Shown here: piece by piece, positions 52,762 through 62,106 of the stretch | Position numbering within the stretch: the first letter of the stretch is position 1 | Layout: each line of letters begins with the position of its first letter | Assembly (NCBI GenBank): GCA_002293145.1 | Contig: DBCO01000003.1 | Location: forward strand, 4,452-68,451 | Length of the DNA: 64,000 nt | Direction of reading: 5' to 3' | From: Akkermansiaceae bacterium UBA956 | GTDB taxonomy: Bacteria; Verrucomicrobiota; Verrucomicrobiia; Verrucomicrobiales; Akkermansiaceae | Position numbers and translations under genes: made by a program | The notes under the pieces: model-generated | Databases searched by the model: none | The model's input: the letters and a program-made list of their open reading frames with translations, nothing else | What the model was told of the DNA's origin: nothing

Positions 52762-53775
52762 ATGCCCATCGTTCTTGCCATCGAATCATCTTGCGACGAA
52801 ACCGCCGTAGCAATCGTTGCAGGCGAACGTGGACAACGCGCCTCGATTCTGGCATCAGAAATTTCTTCGCAAATCCCCCTGCATCAACCCTACGGCGGAG
52901 TTGTACCCGAGCTCGCATCACGCAGCCATTCGCTCATCTTACGACCGCTCGTCGAGACCGCCCTTCAGAATGCAGGTTTGAAAATGGCGCAGATTGATGC
53001 CTTTGCCGCCACAGCAGGGCCAGGACTCGCCTCCTCCCTGCTCATCGGCAACACCGCCGCCAAGGCGATGGCCAGTGCGATGCGCAAGCCATTTCTTGCC
53101 ATCAATCATCTTGAAGGCCACTTACTTTCTCCCTTCATTGATGTTACAGAACTCCCGCCGCACATCGCACTGATTATTTCTGGTGGACACACACTGTTGC
53201 TTCGTGTCGATGCCGCTGCCTGCTATCGGAAGCTCGGCAGCACCCTCGACGACGCCGCCGGTGAGGCCTTTGACAAAGTCGCCAAAATGATCGGACTTCC
53301 CTACCCCGGCGGTCCTAACGTCGAACGCAATGCCATCGGAGGCAATCCCAGCGCTTTCTCCTTTCCGCGCGGTCTGCTGCACGAACCGCATTTCGATTTC
53401 TCCTTCTCCGGTCTCAAGACTAGCGTGCTCTACACCTTACCCAAGCTCGAAAACCTCGATGATTCGCTTGCTGACCTTTGCGCCTCATTCCAAGCCGCCG
53501 TCATCGATGTTCTGCTCCAAAAATCACTCCGCGCCTGCAAGGAACAAGGCATTTTTTATCTTGCGCTCTCCGGCGGCGTATCCATGAATCAAGCCCTGCG
53601 CCGCACCTTTCAGAGCGCCTGTGATGCTAAAGGATTCACCCTTTCGCTCTCCAGCCCGGCCCTTTGCACTGACAATGCCGCGATGATTGCCTTCGCCGCC
53701 TTACTCCGCCATCAGTCTGGACAAAACGACCCGCTCGATAGCCCCATCCACCCCAACTTACCACTCGTCTCATGA
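52762..53775 (+). CDS. tsaD: tRNA N6-adenosine threonylcarbamoyltransferase TsaD
   Basis: 337 residues from the ATG at 52762: VLAIESSCDETAVAIVAG, YGGVVPELASRSHS, AFAATAGPGLASSLLIGNTAAKAMA, the metal site NHLEGHL (HxxxH), LIISGGHTLLL and GSTLDDAAGEAFDKVAKMIGLPYPGGPNVE, and FSGLKTS with the LSGGVSMNQALR end. It transfers the threonylcarbamoyl group to A37 of ANN-decoding tRNAs. The pRiA4b ORF-3 gene overlaps its stop by four bases. Confidence 0.95.
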   Translation: MPIVLAIESSCDETAVAIVAGERGQRASILASEISSQIPLHQPYGGVVPELASRSHSLILRPLVETALQNAGLKMAQIDAFAATAGPGLASSLLIGNTAAKAMASAMRKPFLAINHLEGHLLSPFIDVTELPPHIALIISGGHTLLLRVDAAACYRKLGSTLDDAAGEAFDKVAKMIGLPYPGGPNVERNAIGGNPSAFSFPRGLLHEPHFDFSFSGLKTSVLYTLPKLENLDDSLADLCASFQAAVIDVLLQKSLRACKEQGIFYLALSGGVSMNQALRRTFQSACDAKGFTLSLSSPALCTDNAAMIAFAALLRHQSGQNDPLDSPIHPNLPLVS

Positions 53776-54323
53776 AACATTACACCGTTAAAGTTACACT
53801 CTACGGCATCAAGCCTGAAATCTGGCGCCGTTTCACCTTACCCGCTGCCTACACCTTTGCGGAATTTCACACCGCGCTGCAATACGCCATGGGCTGGGAA
53901 CATCAATACGATCACGAGTTTCGGCACGGAAAAGGCAAATTTTTGCGCGATGTGATCGCCCAGCCGAATTCCGAACGCTTCCAAGGCGCCGATAGCTTTC
54001 AAAACGAAAATGAAGTCACCTTACAGGGATTCATCGGTCGCACCAAGCTGCCCATACGCTTTCTTTACCTCTACGACTACGCCGATGAATGGATTCACGA
54101 GGTCGCGATCGAGAATTCATTCGAATCTGAGGAAACCGAGCCGAAAATGCTCGAAGGCGCACGCGCCTGCCCACCTGAAGCATGCGGTGGCACGATCGAA
54201 TACTACGAACTTTGCGAGGGCATGTGCAGTTGGTATGAAGGGATCTGGGATCCAGAAATTTTTGATAGTTCCAAGTTCGACTTCAGGCCCAAGCCCAAAC
54301 GCAAACTAGGCCGCCGCCGCTAA
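53772..54323 (+). CDS. Plasmid pRiA4b ORF-3 family protein
   Basis: 183 residues with the family pattern: YTVKVTLYGIKPEIWRRFTLPAAYTFAEFHTALQYAMGWEHQYDHEF, LPIRFLYLYDYADEWIHEV and ARACPPEACGGTIEYYEL, then a KRK-rich tail. The family (IS1096-passenger TnpR-like) has no firm function and occurs in many chromosomes outside plasmids. It overlaps tsaD by ATGA, so it is translationally coupled; the pairing may hint at a role around tRNA modification but could be incidental. Confidence 0.82.
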   Translation: MKHYTVKVTLYGIKPEIWRRFTLPAAYTFAEFHTALQYAMGWEHQYDHEFRHGKGKFLRDVIAQPNSERFQGADSFQNENEVTLQGFIGRTKLPIRFLYLYDYADEWIHEVAIENSFESEETEPKMLEGARACPPEACGGTIEYYELCEGMCSWYEGIWDPEIFDSSKFDFRPKPKRKLGRRR

Positions 54324-54420
54324 ATCAGCACCGCTCGCCAATCCCCTCCTATGAATGCGAGAAAATTTATTTGTGTATCATCGAAATATTTCTAATCTCA
54401 CTCCCGTATCCACATTACCA

Positions 54421-57400
54421 ATGAATCAAATGCATATTATACCCAAACTCCTACGAATAGTAGCCATTGCCATCAGCTGCACCATCGCGAAGGCTGATGA
54501 CTGGCTTCTACTCCCCGCTAAAGAAGGCACCGCCAATGGCAAAAAAATCGTGCTCATCTCCGGCGATGAAGAATACCGCAGCGAGGAATCATGCCCCATG
54601 CTCGCCAAAATTCTCAGCCAAAAATACGGCTACGATTGCGTCGTGCTCTTTGCCATCAACCCCGATGGCGGCTATATTGATTCGAATCTCCAGAATAACA
54701 TCCCCGGCACCGCAGCGCTAAAATCCGCTGACTTGATGATCATCGGCACCCGCTTCCGCCAATTACCTGATGACCAACTTGCGCCCATCGCTGAATACCT
54801 CAATGCTGGCAAACCTGTCATCGGCTTCCGCACCGCCACTCACGCCTTCACTGGCGCTGCCAAAACGGGCGATTTCGCCTGGGCTCAATTCGGCCTCAAA
54901 ATCCTCGGTGAGCAATGGGTGAATCACCATGGTGAGCACATGAAAGAAGGAACCCGCAGTGTCATCGAGGCTGCCAATGCCAAGCACGAGGTCCTCAAAA
55001 ATGTCGGTGAAATTTTTGGCACAACCGACGTATATGGCATCGCTAATCTCGATCAAAACGCCGCCACGATCTTGATGCGCGGAGCCGTGACAGAAACCCT
55101 CGATCCCTCGTCGAAGAATCTTGATGGCCCCAAAAACAATCCGATGATGCCACTCGCATGGCTTCGCGAATACACCGCGCCGAACGGCACCACCAAGGGC
55201 AAGGCTTTTTGCACAACACTCGGTGCCTCCACAGACTTCGCTGACGAAGACCTGCGTCGCTTGTTTGTTAACCTCGTGCATCACCTCACGGGTAAACCTG
55301 TTCCCGAGAAGGCCGACGTTGCCTGCGTTGATCCATTTACCCCCAGCGCATACGGATTCCTCAATGATGCGGGATACTACAAAACTCTGAATCTCAAGCC
55401 TGCTGACTTTGCTCTAGGAAAATCCCCCGCCACCAAAGCCCGAGTGAAAAAGACTGCGAATAATGCAACCCACGCACCCGCAGAGGACCCAATTGCAGCT
55501 CCCTCCGCACGCTCACAAGCTGTAGCAGCTCCACTTGAAGGCGAAAAAATTGTTCTCATCGGCAATGGCTTAGCGGAACGCGACACCTACTACAGCCGCA
55601 TCGAAACTGAGCTCCATCTGCGCTTTCCTGATAAAAAAATGCTCTTCCGCAACATGGGTCGCCAAGGAGATACCCCCGGTTTCCGCCCGCATCCTTCCCG
55701 CAACTCCCAATGGGCCTTTCCTGGTGCTGACCAGTTCAATCCTGACTACAAGCCACACGCAGGCGATGGATTTTTCTCCACTCCCGATCAATGGCTCACC
55801 CATCTCGAAGCAGACACCATCGTCGCCTTTTTTGGCTACAACGAGTCCTTCGCCGGTCAAGCGGGCCTCGAGCGCTTCGAGCAAGAGCTTGATGCCTTCG
55901 TGCGCCACACTCTGAGCAAGGCCTATAACGGCAAACAAGCTCCGCGCTTGGTCCTTGCTTCCCCGATCGCTTTTGAAGACCTCTCAAAAAAAATGGACCT
56001 ACCTAACGGCCAAAAAGAAAATGCGAACCTCTCCCTCTACGCAGGAGCCATTCAGCGCACCGCGAAAAAACACAATCTGACTTTCATCGATCTTTTCACC
56101 CCTACCAAGGAAAACTACCCGACCGCAAAAACATCCTTCACCGACTACGGCTTCCTGCCCAATGAGGAAGGCTACACCAAGCTCGCCTCGATGATTGCTG
56201 ATGGCATTTACGGTCGCCAATCCCATCTCTCCAAAGCCGACCCCAAAAACGTTCACGCTGCGGTGAAGCAAAAAGATTGGTTCTGGAACAACGACTACCA
56301 CATCCTCAACGGTGTTCACACGCACGGCCGCCGCTACGCTCCTTTCGGCCCACAAAACTACCAAGACGAAGTCAAGAAAACTCGCGAGATGATGTCGCTG
56401 CGCGATGACCTGATTCACGCTGTTGCTACTGGCAAAACCACCAAAATTGCCGTGGATGATTCCAAAACTCATGCCTTGCCACCCGTTCCATCCAACTACC
56501 GCCCCGGCGGCAAAAATGGCATAGCTGAGTACAAATATGGCAAAGATGCAGAAGCTACAATGACTGTGCCCGAAGGCTACAAAGTCGAGCTTTTTGCCTC
56601 CGAGAAAGAATTCCCCAATCTCGCCAACCCAATGCAACTCTCCTTTGATGACAAAGGACGCCTGTGGGTCGCCACCATGCCAACCTACCCCGCCTACAGA
56701 CCGGGAGATGCTCTGCCCGACGACAAAATCCTCATCTACGAGGACACGAACAACGATGGCAAAGCCGATAAAGAAATTGTTTTTGCTGACAAACTGCACC
56801 TTCCCATCGGCTTCGAATTCGCTCCCGAAGGTGTCTATGTATCCCAAGAGCCCAATATTATACTCCTGACCGATACCAACGGTGATGACAAAGCAGATGT
56901 TAGCAAAATCGTTCTCGGTGGCTTCGATAGTCACGATACCCACCACGCCATCGGAGCTTACGCCGCTGATCCATCCGGAGCATTCGTCATGGGTGAAGGT
57001 GTTTTCCTTCATTCCAACGTTGAGACTGCCTATGGTCCTGAGCGCGGAGTAAATGGTGGATTTTGGCGCTTTTCTCCGCAAAATTCTCGCCTAGAACGCA
57101 CCGCTCAAGTTAGCATTCCAAACCCATGGGGTATCGCTTTTGACAATTGGGGACAAGACTTTTTCCTTCATACCTCTGGTCCCAATTTGAACTGGATGAT
57201 GCCGTCCTCCATCAAGCCCAAATACGGTGCAAGCACACCCTTGACGAAAGATTTGATCCCTGAAGGCCAAGCTGTGCGCCCCACCTCGGGTCTGGAAATC
57301 GTCTCTTCGCGTCACTTCCCCGATGAAGTTCAAGGTGACATTTTGCTCGCCAACGCTATCGGATTCCTCGGTATTAAGCAGCACTCGATTGTCGATGAAG

Positions 57401-58596
57401 GCACGGGTTACAAAACTGCTTTCCGTCAGGATCTGCTCAAATCATCGGATGGTAATTTCCGCCCTGTAGATCTGGAATTCGCGCCCGATGGCTCACTCTA
57501 CGTCATCGATTGGCATAACGTTCTGATTGGCCACATGCAGCACAATGCACGCGACCCATTCCGCGACCACGTTCACGGTCGGATCTATCGCATCACCTAC
57601 CCATCACGCCCACTCGTTAAGCCAACTCCAGTCGAAAAAGCTCCGCTTGTGACCTTGTTTGAGAACTTGAAATCTCCCGAGCTTCGTCAACGCTATCGGA
57701 CTCGCCGGGAAATCCGCTCCCACACACCCGCCACAGTGATCCCCGCCCTGAAAGACTGGGTTGCAAAGTTGGACAAAAATGACCCACGCTACGAGCATCA
57801 TGTATTAGAAGCACTCTGGACTACCTGGGGACTCAATCAAGTCGAAGATTCATTCCTCCGTCAAATGCTCACAGCCAAAGACTTCCGCGCCCGCGCCGCT
57901 GCTGTCCGCGTCATTCGCTACAACTACCACAAGATTCCGGATCATGTGGCTATGCTCGAAAAAGCTGCCACCGATACTGAAGGCCGTGTGCGCCTTGAGG
58001 CTCTAGTAGCTGCCTCTTGGATGGATAATTCCGCTGGCAAAAAGCTCGTTACCTTGATCGCCACACAGCCACAAGATGACTGGATGAGCAATGCCATCAA
58101 GACCGCGTCTGACCGCCTCGCAGGCGTGACGGAACAAGTTGTGATCGAGCATCCCATGCCACCAATTCCAGCGCATCTGAACGATGCAGAGAAGAAACAA
58201 TTCACCGCTGGACACGAAATTTACTTCCGTGATGCTCACTGCGCCACTTGCCACCAAGCTGACGGAAAAGGTCTCTCTCCAGCATTTCCTCCAATCTCCC
58301 AAAGCCCTTGGGTCACAAATGATCATGACCGCTTGATCAAACTCACCCTCCACGGTCTGATGGGCCCCTTTGAACTCCACGGCAAAAAGTATGACGGCCA
58401 AGTCCCCATGACACCCTTTGGCGGCATGCTCAAAGATGACGAAATCGCCGCTGTTCTCACCTACGTTCGCAACAACTTCGGCAACAAAGCTCCTGCGATC
58501 ACCCCCGAGCAAGTAGCTAAAGTCCGCGCCGATACAAAGACCCGCGCCGCATTTTACACCGTCGAGGAACTACTCAAAGAGCACCCGATGAAATAA
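54421..58596 (+). CDS. Giant ThuA-SGNH-dehydrogenase-HEAT-cytochrome c fusion protein
   Basis: 1391 residues from the ATG at 54421 with a signal segment (LLRIVAIAISCTIAKADD). ThuA-like domain about 30-310 (KKIVLISGDEEYRSEES, LMIIGTRFRQLPDDQ, NAGKPVIGFRTATHAF). SGNH-like about 374-600 (EKIVLIGNGLAERDTYY, LFRNMGRQGDTPGFR, TIVAFFGYNESFAG). Dehydrogenase propeller about 713-1060 (YKVELFASEKEFPNLANPMQ, DTNNDGKADKEIVF, FRPVDLEFAPDGSLYVIDWHN). HEAT-like about 1085-1260. Cytochrome c with Cys1274-Ala-Thr-Cys1277-His1278. It joins in one chain what 8294-12540 and 28349 encode separately. Probably a periplasmic sugar-oxidation complex. Confidence 0.9.
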   Translation: MNQMHIIPKLLRIVAIAISCTIAKADDWLLLPAKEGTANGKKIVLISGDEEYRSEESCPMLAKILSQKYGYDCVVLFAINPDGGYIDSNLQNNIPGTAALKSADLMIIGTRFRQLPDDQLAPIAEYLNAGKPVIGFRTATHAFTGAAKTGDFAWAQFGLKILGEQWVNHHGEHMKEGTRSVIEAANAKHEVLKNVGEIFGTTDVYGIANLDQNAATILMRGAVTETLDPSSKNLDGPKNNPMMPLAWLREYTAPNGTTKGKAFCTTLGASTDFADEDLRRLFVNLVHHLTGKPVPEKADVACVDPFTPSAYGFLNDAGYYKTLNLKPADFALGKSPATKARVKKTANNATHAPAEDPIAAPSARSQAVAAPLEGEKIVLIGNGLAERDTYYSRIETELHLRFPDKKMLFRNMGRQGDTPGFRPHPSRNSQWAFPGADQFNPDYKPHAGDGFFSTPDQWLTHLEADTIVAFFGYNESFAGQAGLERFEQELDAFVRHTLSKAYNGKQAPRLVLASPIAFEDLSKKMDLPNGQKENANLSLYAGAIQRTAKKHNLTFIDLFTPTKENYPTAKTSFTDYGFLPNEEGYTKLASMIADGIYGRQSHLSKADPKNVHAAVKQKDWFWNNDYHILNGVHTHGRRYAPFGPQNYQDEVKKTREMMSLRDDLIHAVATGKTTKIAVDDSKTHALPPVPSNYRPGGKNGIAEYKYGKDAEATMTVPEGYKVELFASEKEFPNLANPMQLSFDDKGRLWVATMPTYPAYRPGDALPDDKILIYEDTNNDGKADKEIVFADKLHLPIGFEFAPEGVYVSQEPNIILLTDTNGDDKADVSKIVLGGFDSHDTHHAIGAYAADPSGAFVMGEGVFLHSNVETAYGPERGVNGGFWRFSPQNSRLERTAQVSIPNPWGIAFDNWGQDFFLHTSGPNLNWMMPSSIKPKYGASTPLTKDLIPEGQAVRPTSGLEIVSSRHFPDEVQGDILLANAIGFLGIKQHSIVDEGTGYKTAFRQDLLKSSDGNFRPVDLEFAPDGSLYVIDWHNVLIGHMQHNARDPFRDHVHGRIYRITYPSRPLVKPTPVEKAPLVTLFENLKSPELRQRYRTRREIRSHTPATVIPALKDWVAKLDKNDPRYEHHVLEALWTTWGLNQVEDSFLRQMLTAKDFRARAAAVRVIRYNYHKIPDHVAMLEKAATDTEGRVRLEALVAASWMDNSAGKKLVTLIATQPQDDWMSNAIKTASDRLAGVTEQVVIEHPMPPIPAHLNDAEKKQFTAGHEIYFRDAHCATCHQADGKGLSPAFPPISQSPWVTNDHDRLIKLTLHGLMGPFELHGKKYDGQVPMTPFGGMLKDDEIAAVLTYVRNNFGNKAPAITPEQVAKVRADTKTRAAFYTVEELLKEHPMK

Positions 58597-58620
58597 TCCT
58601 TCGGCTAACGAAAACTTACA

Positions 58621-58654
58621 ACGCCCGCAGTTACTCCACTGCGGGCGTTTTTTT
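58621..58654 (+). terminator. Intrinsic terminator, probably shared by the convergent fusion and MFS genes
   Basis: An 11-bp perfect stem ACGCCCGCAGT / ACTGCGGGCGT with a 6-nt loop, then T7. The stop codon of the MFS gene (58631-58633) lies in the loop, so the stem also serves the opposite strand. Confidence 0.92.
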
Positions 58655-59812
58655 GTCGTCGAATACCCTGACGAACCAAACTGTACAAATGACGGTAATT
58701 GCCGTAAGCACTAGCCAGTAGCTAGTCCAGTCACCTCGACTTTCGACCGTATAACGGTGAAGTATCTTCAACCCGACTGTACCTAATAGCGCACCTACTC
58801 CATTTGTCACCAAGCCTAACAAACCTTGCATTTGCCCGCGCATCGATGGCTCCACCCGCTGATCCATGTAAATTTGCCCCGTGATAAAAAACAGCGTGTA
58901 GCAGATCCCATGGATCGCAATCCCAGTCCACATCCAGCCCAAGGAGTCCTGCCAAGAACCTAACGAAAAGAAAACGAAGCGCAACACACTGAAGGCTAAG
59001 CCCACCTGCAGCAATGTCTTTAAACGGTAGCGCAACATCAACCATCCCGTCACCGCCATTGCCGCCACTTCACTCCACTGACCAAAACTCATGGTAAATG
59101 TCGATCGCATATCGCCCAAGGCTCGTAAATGCTCGGGTGTATGCATGTAAAATGAGGTGATCGGCATCGTTAGTGCTGCTGATCCGATTAACAACACTCG
59201 CAAGTTTTTGTCCTTGAGCAGGCGAAACGCATCGAAGCCTAAAAGACTTCGCCAATGTGAACTCACCCCTCGCGGCGGCGTATGTGGTGCCATCAACAAG
59301 CTGAATGCCAAAATGATCCGACAAACTGCTCCTGCATAACCCGCCATGGGCGAGGCATCAGCTCGCAAAACCAAACTCGCAATCCATCCACCTAAGATCC
59401 ACCCGACTGTGCACCACAAGCGCACCTGCGCAAATTGCGCCTCAGGTCTTGGCAGATGCGTCATCGCAATCGTGATCACCAAATTCCACAGCGGCGCGCC
59501 GATGACCGTAGTCAGAAAAAAGAAGCTCACAAAATACCACGGATGAAGCCCTTTTTCGAGACAATAAAACGCCGCGACCATGGTAATCGCACTGATGACA
59601 CTCACCCAGGCTACAAGTTTTTGCGCGGCAATTTTCTGATCTGCAATCGCCCCGCTGCACAAAGGCGAAATCATCGAAGCAATGGGAAAAATGAAAAAAA
59701 CCAAAGCAACCCAATCATTGCCCCACCCCGCTTGCTTGATGATATTGGTCAGTCCTGGCAACCAAAAGCCAGGGCCCATGCCGAGCATAAAAAAAATCGC
59801 ACAAAGCCGCAT
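58631..59812 (-). CDS. MFS transporter (nucleoside/H+ symporter-like)
   Basis: 393 residues from the ATG at 59812, where TM1 starts (MRLCAIFFMLGMGPGFWLP); an ATG at 59905 would add 31 polar residues. Twelve membrane segments are visible, e.g. WVALVFFIFPIASMISPLCSG, LVAWVSVISAITMVAAFY, FAQVRLWCTVGWILGGWIASLVL, IHGICYTLFFITGQIYMDQRVEPSMRGQMQGLLGL and SYWLVLTAITVICTVWFVRVF. The RLWGSVGWI-type motif and QxxMDxRVxPxxRxxAQ sequence resemble the NupG/nucleoside-H+ and related sugar symporters. Adjacency to the oxidative fusion gene suggests import of an oxidised sugar. Confidence 0.85.
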   Translation of the reverse strand: MRLCAIFFMLGMGPGFWLPGLTNIIKQAGWGNDWVALVFFIFPIASMISPLCSGAIADQKIAAQKLVAWVSVISAITMVAAFYCLEKGLHPWYFVSFFFLTTVIGAPLWNLVITIAMTHLPRPEAQFAQVRLWCTVGWILGGWIASLVLRADASPMAGYAGAVCRIILAFSLLMAPHTPPRGVSSHWRSLLGFDAFRLLKDKNLRVLLIGSAALTMPITSFYMHTPEHLRALGDMRSTFTMSFGQWSEVAAMAVTGWLMLRYRLKTLLQVGLAFSVLRFVFFSLGSWQDSLGWMWTGIAIHGICYTLFFITGQIYMDQRVEPSMRGQMQGLLGLVTNGVGALLGTVGLKILHRYTVESRGDWTSYWLVLTAITVICTVWFVRVFDDKKTPAVE

Positions 59813-59962
59813 AAAGACTGCTTTTGATTCATTCTCGCCCGACACCTGCCTTACCTCACTCACGCGCCCCGCTTGTGCCTCATTTTGCCAAAGCTGCCAA
59901 TCCAAATCAATCGTGCAGCCAATCCTAAAATAAATACTCTCTTCAGCTCAGCAGCCAAGGTC

Positions 59963-60202
59963 TATCCACCGCTCAACGGCACTCCATCGGTCACTGGCAA
60001 TGAAGACCGACTGATCAAAATCGCTATTAATCAACTATGGGGGCATATTCGCGTTATTGGCAAAGAATTTGACACCGCCGAGGGAATGCCGCTTATGACC
60101 GCCTTCGGTGCACTGCTCGACGACAAAGAACTCGCGCCCGTGCTCACATACGTCCGCAACTCTTGGGGCAACAAAGCCCCCATCGTCACTCCTCAATCCG
60201 TG
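59963..60202 (+). pseudogene. Remnant of a PVC-type cytochrome c domain
   Basis: The segment YPPLNGTPSVTGNEDRLIKIAINQLWGHI ... MTAFGALLDDKELAPVLTYVRNSWGNKAPIVTPQSV aligns with the C-terminal cytochrome domain of the fusion protein at 54421 (FPPISQSPWVTNDHDRLIK ... VLTYVRNNFGNKAP). The CxxCH heme site and all upstream domains are absent, and the open frame before and after is unrelated sequence. It is a decayed tail of a lost paralogue and is unlikely to be functional. Confidence 0.75.
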
Positions 60203-60215
60203 CAATACTCTAGCC

Positions 60216-60492
60216 AGGCTAACAAAGCGGCTCCACCTTCTGGACACCCGAAGAGCTTCTCTAATTACACCTTCTCGAAAAATAACCACCCCTTTGCGAC
60301 AAAAAAAGCGGTATCAAAACGAATGTGGCTTTGCCTTACGATTGTTGGATTCATGATCTAAAATCAATCGGGCGAATCGCTCTCGGCATCATCTTGATCA
60401 GCAAAGCCATGAATTACCAAAGCCTAACACGAAGCCAATGCTTGAAGCATTGCCTCTTGGCGGTAGTGGACTACATTGCCAATTTGAACATC
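60216..60492. other. 277-bp stretch with no gene, one perfect palindrome
   Basis: No coding signal. CAATGCTT-G-AAGCATTG (60436-60452) has perfect 8-bp arms and a 1-nt centre, the same geometry as the palindrome upstream of rpoN but of different sequence. No T-run follows. Confidence 0.55.
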
Positions 60493-61050
60493 TCAACATC
60501 GGTCATACCGCGATGGCAGAAACTCGTGGCGTTTAGCTGGCAAATGTTGCGGCATGATCAACGAGATCACGTGAACAACCGGGTAGGCCAGCATTGAGGC
60601 GATCACACCGCTCATCAACATCCCTAACACAAAATTTGCCGAATTGCAGTCGATGTCAGTATAGGGGAATTTGGCCGTCACATCGAGGAAAGTCGGAACA
60701 GGCACGTAAAGCACAGCACGCATCCATCCACCAAGCTGTTCTTGCATCGCTGCCAAGGGGAGGAATGTTAAAGGGTTCGAAATGAACACAGCGAGCATGG
60801 CGAAGGGCACGTTCACACTCGCTCGAATCGCAAAAAATGCCGCAAAAAGACTCTGCAATGGCATCGGCAACATCATGGAAAAAAACATCCCAATCGCCAA
60901 GCCATGCGAAACTGTAGCGCGACACGGTTTCCACAATCGACGATTCCGCAAGCGTTGCGAGATCAAGGAGAAAAAGCGGCTTTTGCGCATCCGCGGATGC
61001 CGTAACTGCCGATAGAAGCGGCGAACAAATTTCAGGTAATGTCGCTTCAT
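60493..61050 (-). CDS. DUF2062 membrane protein
   Basis: 185 residues from the ATG at 61050 (ATGs at 61068 and 61083 possible). It has a basic N-terminus (MKRHYLKFVRRFYRQLRHPRMRK) and the DUF2062 signature: VSHGLAIGMFFSMMLPMPLQSLFAAFFAIRASVNVPFAMLAVFISNPLTFLPL (SNPLT motif). A C-terminal helix LGMLMSGVIASMLAYPVVHVISLIM follows. DUF2062 proteins are small inner-membrane proteins of unknown role, often near glycosyltransferases or wall genes. It is divergent from uppP. Confidence 0.85.
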   Translation of the reverse strand: MKRHYLKFVRRFYRQLRHPRMRKSRFFSLISQRLRNRRLWKPCRATVSHGLAIGMFFSMMLPMPLQSLFAAFFAIRASVNVPFAMLAVFISNPLTFLPLAAMQEQLGGWMRAVLYVPVPTFLDVTAKFPYTDIDCNSANFVLGMLMSGVIASMLAYPVVHVISLIMPQHLPAKRHEFLPSRYDRC

Positions 61051-61135
61051 GCTAGCGGTAACGTGCATGCTAGTCCACGACATAGCAAGAGGAAATCCTT
61101 GATGTTTTTTGACATTCCTGAAACATTCTGTTTGC

Positions 61136-62074
61136 ATGCACATTTGGCAATCCATCATTTTGGGAATCATCGAGGGCATTACGGAGTATCTTCCGATTAG
61201 CTCCACAGGACACCTCGTGGTAGCCCAACAACTCATGGGTGTAGGCACTGCTGGACCACTCGATAAAGCTGCCGCTGATACTTTTGCTATTTGCATTCAA
61301 GGCGGTGCGATTCTTGCTGTACTCGGACTCTACTTACCCCATGTGAAAAAAATGCTGCTCGGTATGTTAGGTCGGGACAGCGAAGGAATTATGATGGCCC
61401 GCAACATCCTCGTTGGCTTTCTCCCTGCAGCAGTTCTCGGTGTTTTGCTCAATGATCTCATCGATGCGAAGTTGATGTTTCTCGGCCCGATCATTTTCGC
61501 ATGGTTTATCGGGGGCGTGGGCATCATCGCTGTTTGTGCATGGAAGAAAAAACATCCAGCAGCGGATGGAGGCAAATCTCTACTTTCAATGACTTGGAAA
61601 ATGGCGCTGCTCATCGGCTTACTGCAATGCATCGCCATGTGGCCTGGCACGAGTCGAAGTCTGATGACGATTGTCGGCGGCTTGATCGTCGGTCTTTCAG
61701 TGAAAGCAGCAGTCGAATATTCATTCCTACTCGGAGTTCTTACGCTTACAGCCGCCACGGCCAAAAAGGCGGTATGGAAAGTCGATGGACTGCCTGAATA
61801 CAACCACTGGTTCGGCGGTATGGATTTACTTACCAATCACTACGGAATCGCCCCAACAGTCGTCGGGATGATCGCCGCTGCCATTTCGGCTGCTCTTGCC
61901 GTAAAGTGGTTAGTCTCTTACCTCCAGCGTCATGGCCTAGAGATTTTCGGGTGGTATCGCATTGTTGCAGCTCTCATCGTTGCTGTGTTAGTATGGCGTG
62001 GGATGATCACCAATGAGGGCTTACAATCTACACCAGCGCCGACGACAACGCTGAACTCCACGCATTTTCCTTGA
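61136..62074 (+). CDS. uppP: Undecaprenyl-diphosphatase UppP (BacA)
   Basis: 312 residues from the ATG at 61136: the family motifs IILGIIEGITEYLPISSTGHLVV (E-rich active-site loop) and GLLQCIAMWPGTSRSLMTIVGGLIVGLSVKAAVEYSFLLG (PGTSRS) are intact. It dephosphorylates undecaprenyl pyrophosphate to recycle the lipid carrier of peptidoglycan and O-antigen. There is a longer loop after TAKKAVWKVDG (LPEYNHWFGGMDLLTNHYG). The window also carries amidase, PBP and M23 genes, but not adjacent as one operon except the M23 gene that follows by 32 bp. Confidence 0.95.
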   Translation: MHIWQSIILGIIEGITEYLPISSTGHLVVAQQLMGVGTAGPLDKAAADTFAICIQGGAILAVLGLYLPHVKKMLLGMLGRDSEGIMMARNILVGFLPAAVLGVLLNDLIDAKLMFLGPIIFAWFIGGVGIIAVCAWKKKHPAADGGKSLLSMTWKMALLIGLLQCIAMWPGTSRSLMTIVGGLIVGLSVKAAVEYSFLLGVLTLTAATAKKAVWKVDGLPEYNHWFGGMDLLTNHYGIAPTVVGMIAAAISAALAVKWLVSYLQRHGLEIFGWYRIVAALIVAVLVWRGMITNEGLQSTPAPTTTLNSTHFP

Positions 62075-62106
62075 TCGCACGTCAACAAAATAGCATGCTT
62101 AAGCCC

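Noticed and set aside
55999..57081. 360-residue minus-strand reading frame opposite the fusion gene
   Set aside because: It lies fully inside the strongly supported ThuA-SGNH-dehydrogenase gene and its composition is typical of an antisense shadow frame.
61109..61138. TTGACA upstream of uppP as a -35 box
   Set aside because: No -10 at 16-18 bp; the sequence at that spacing overlaps the start codon and is not TATAAT-like.
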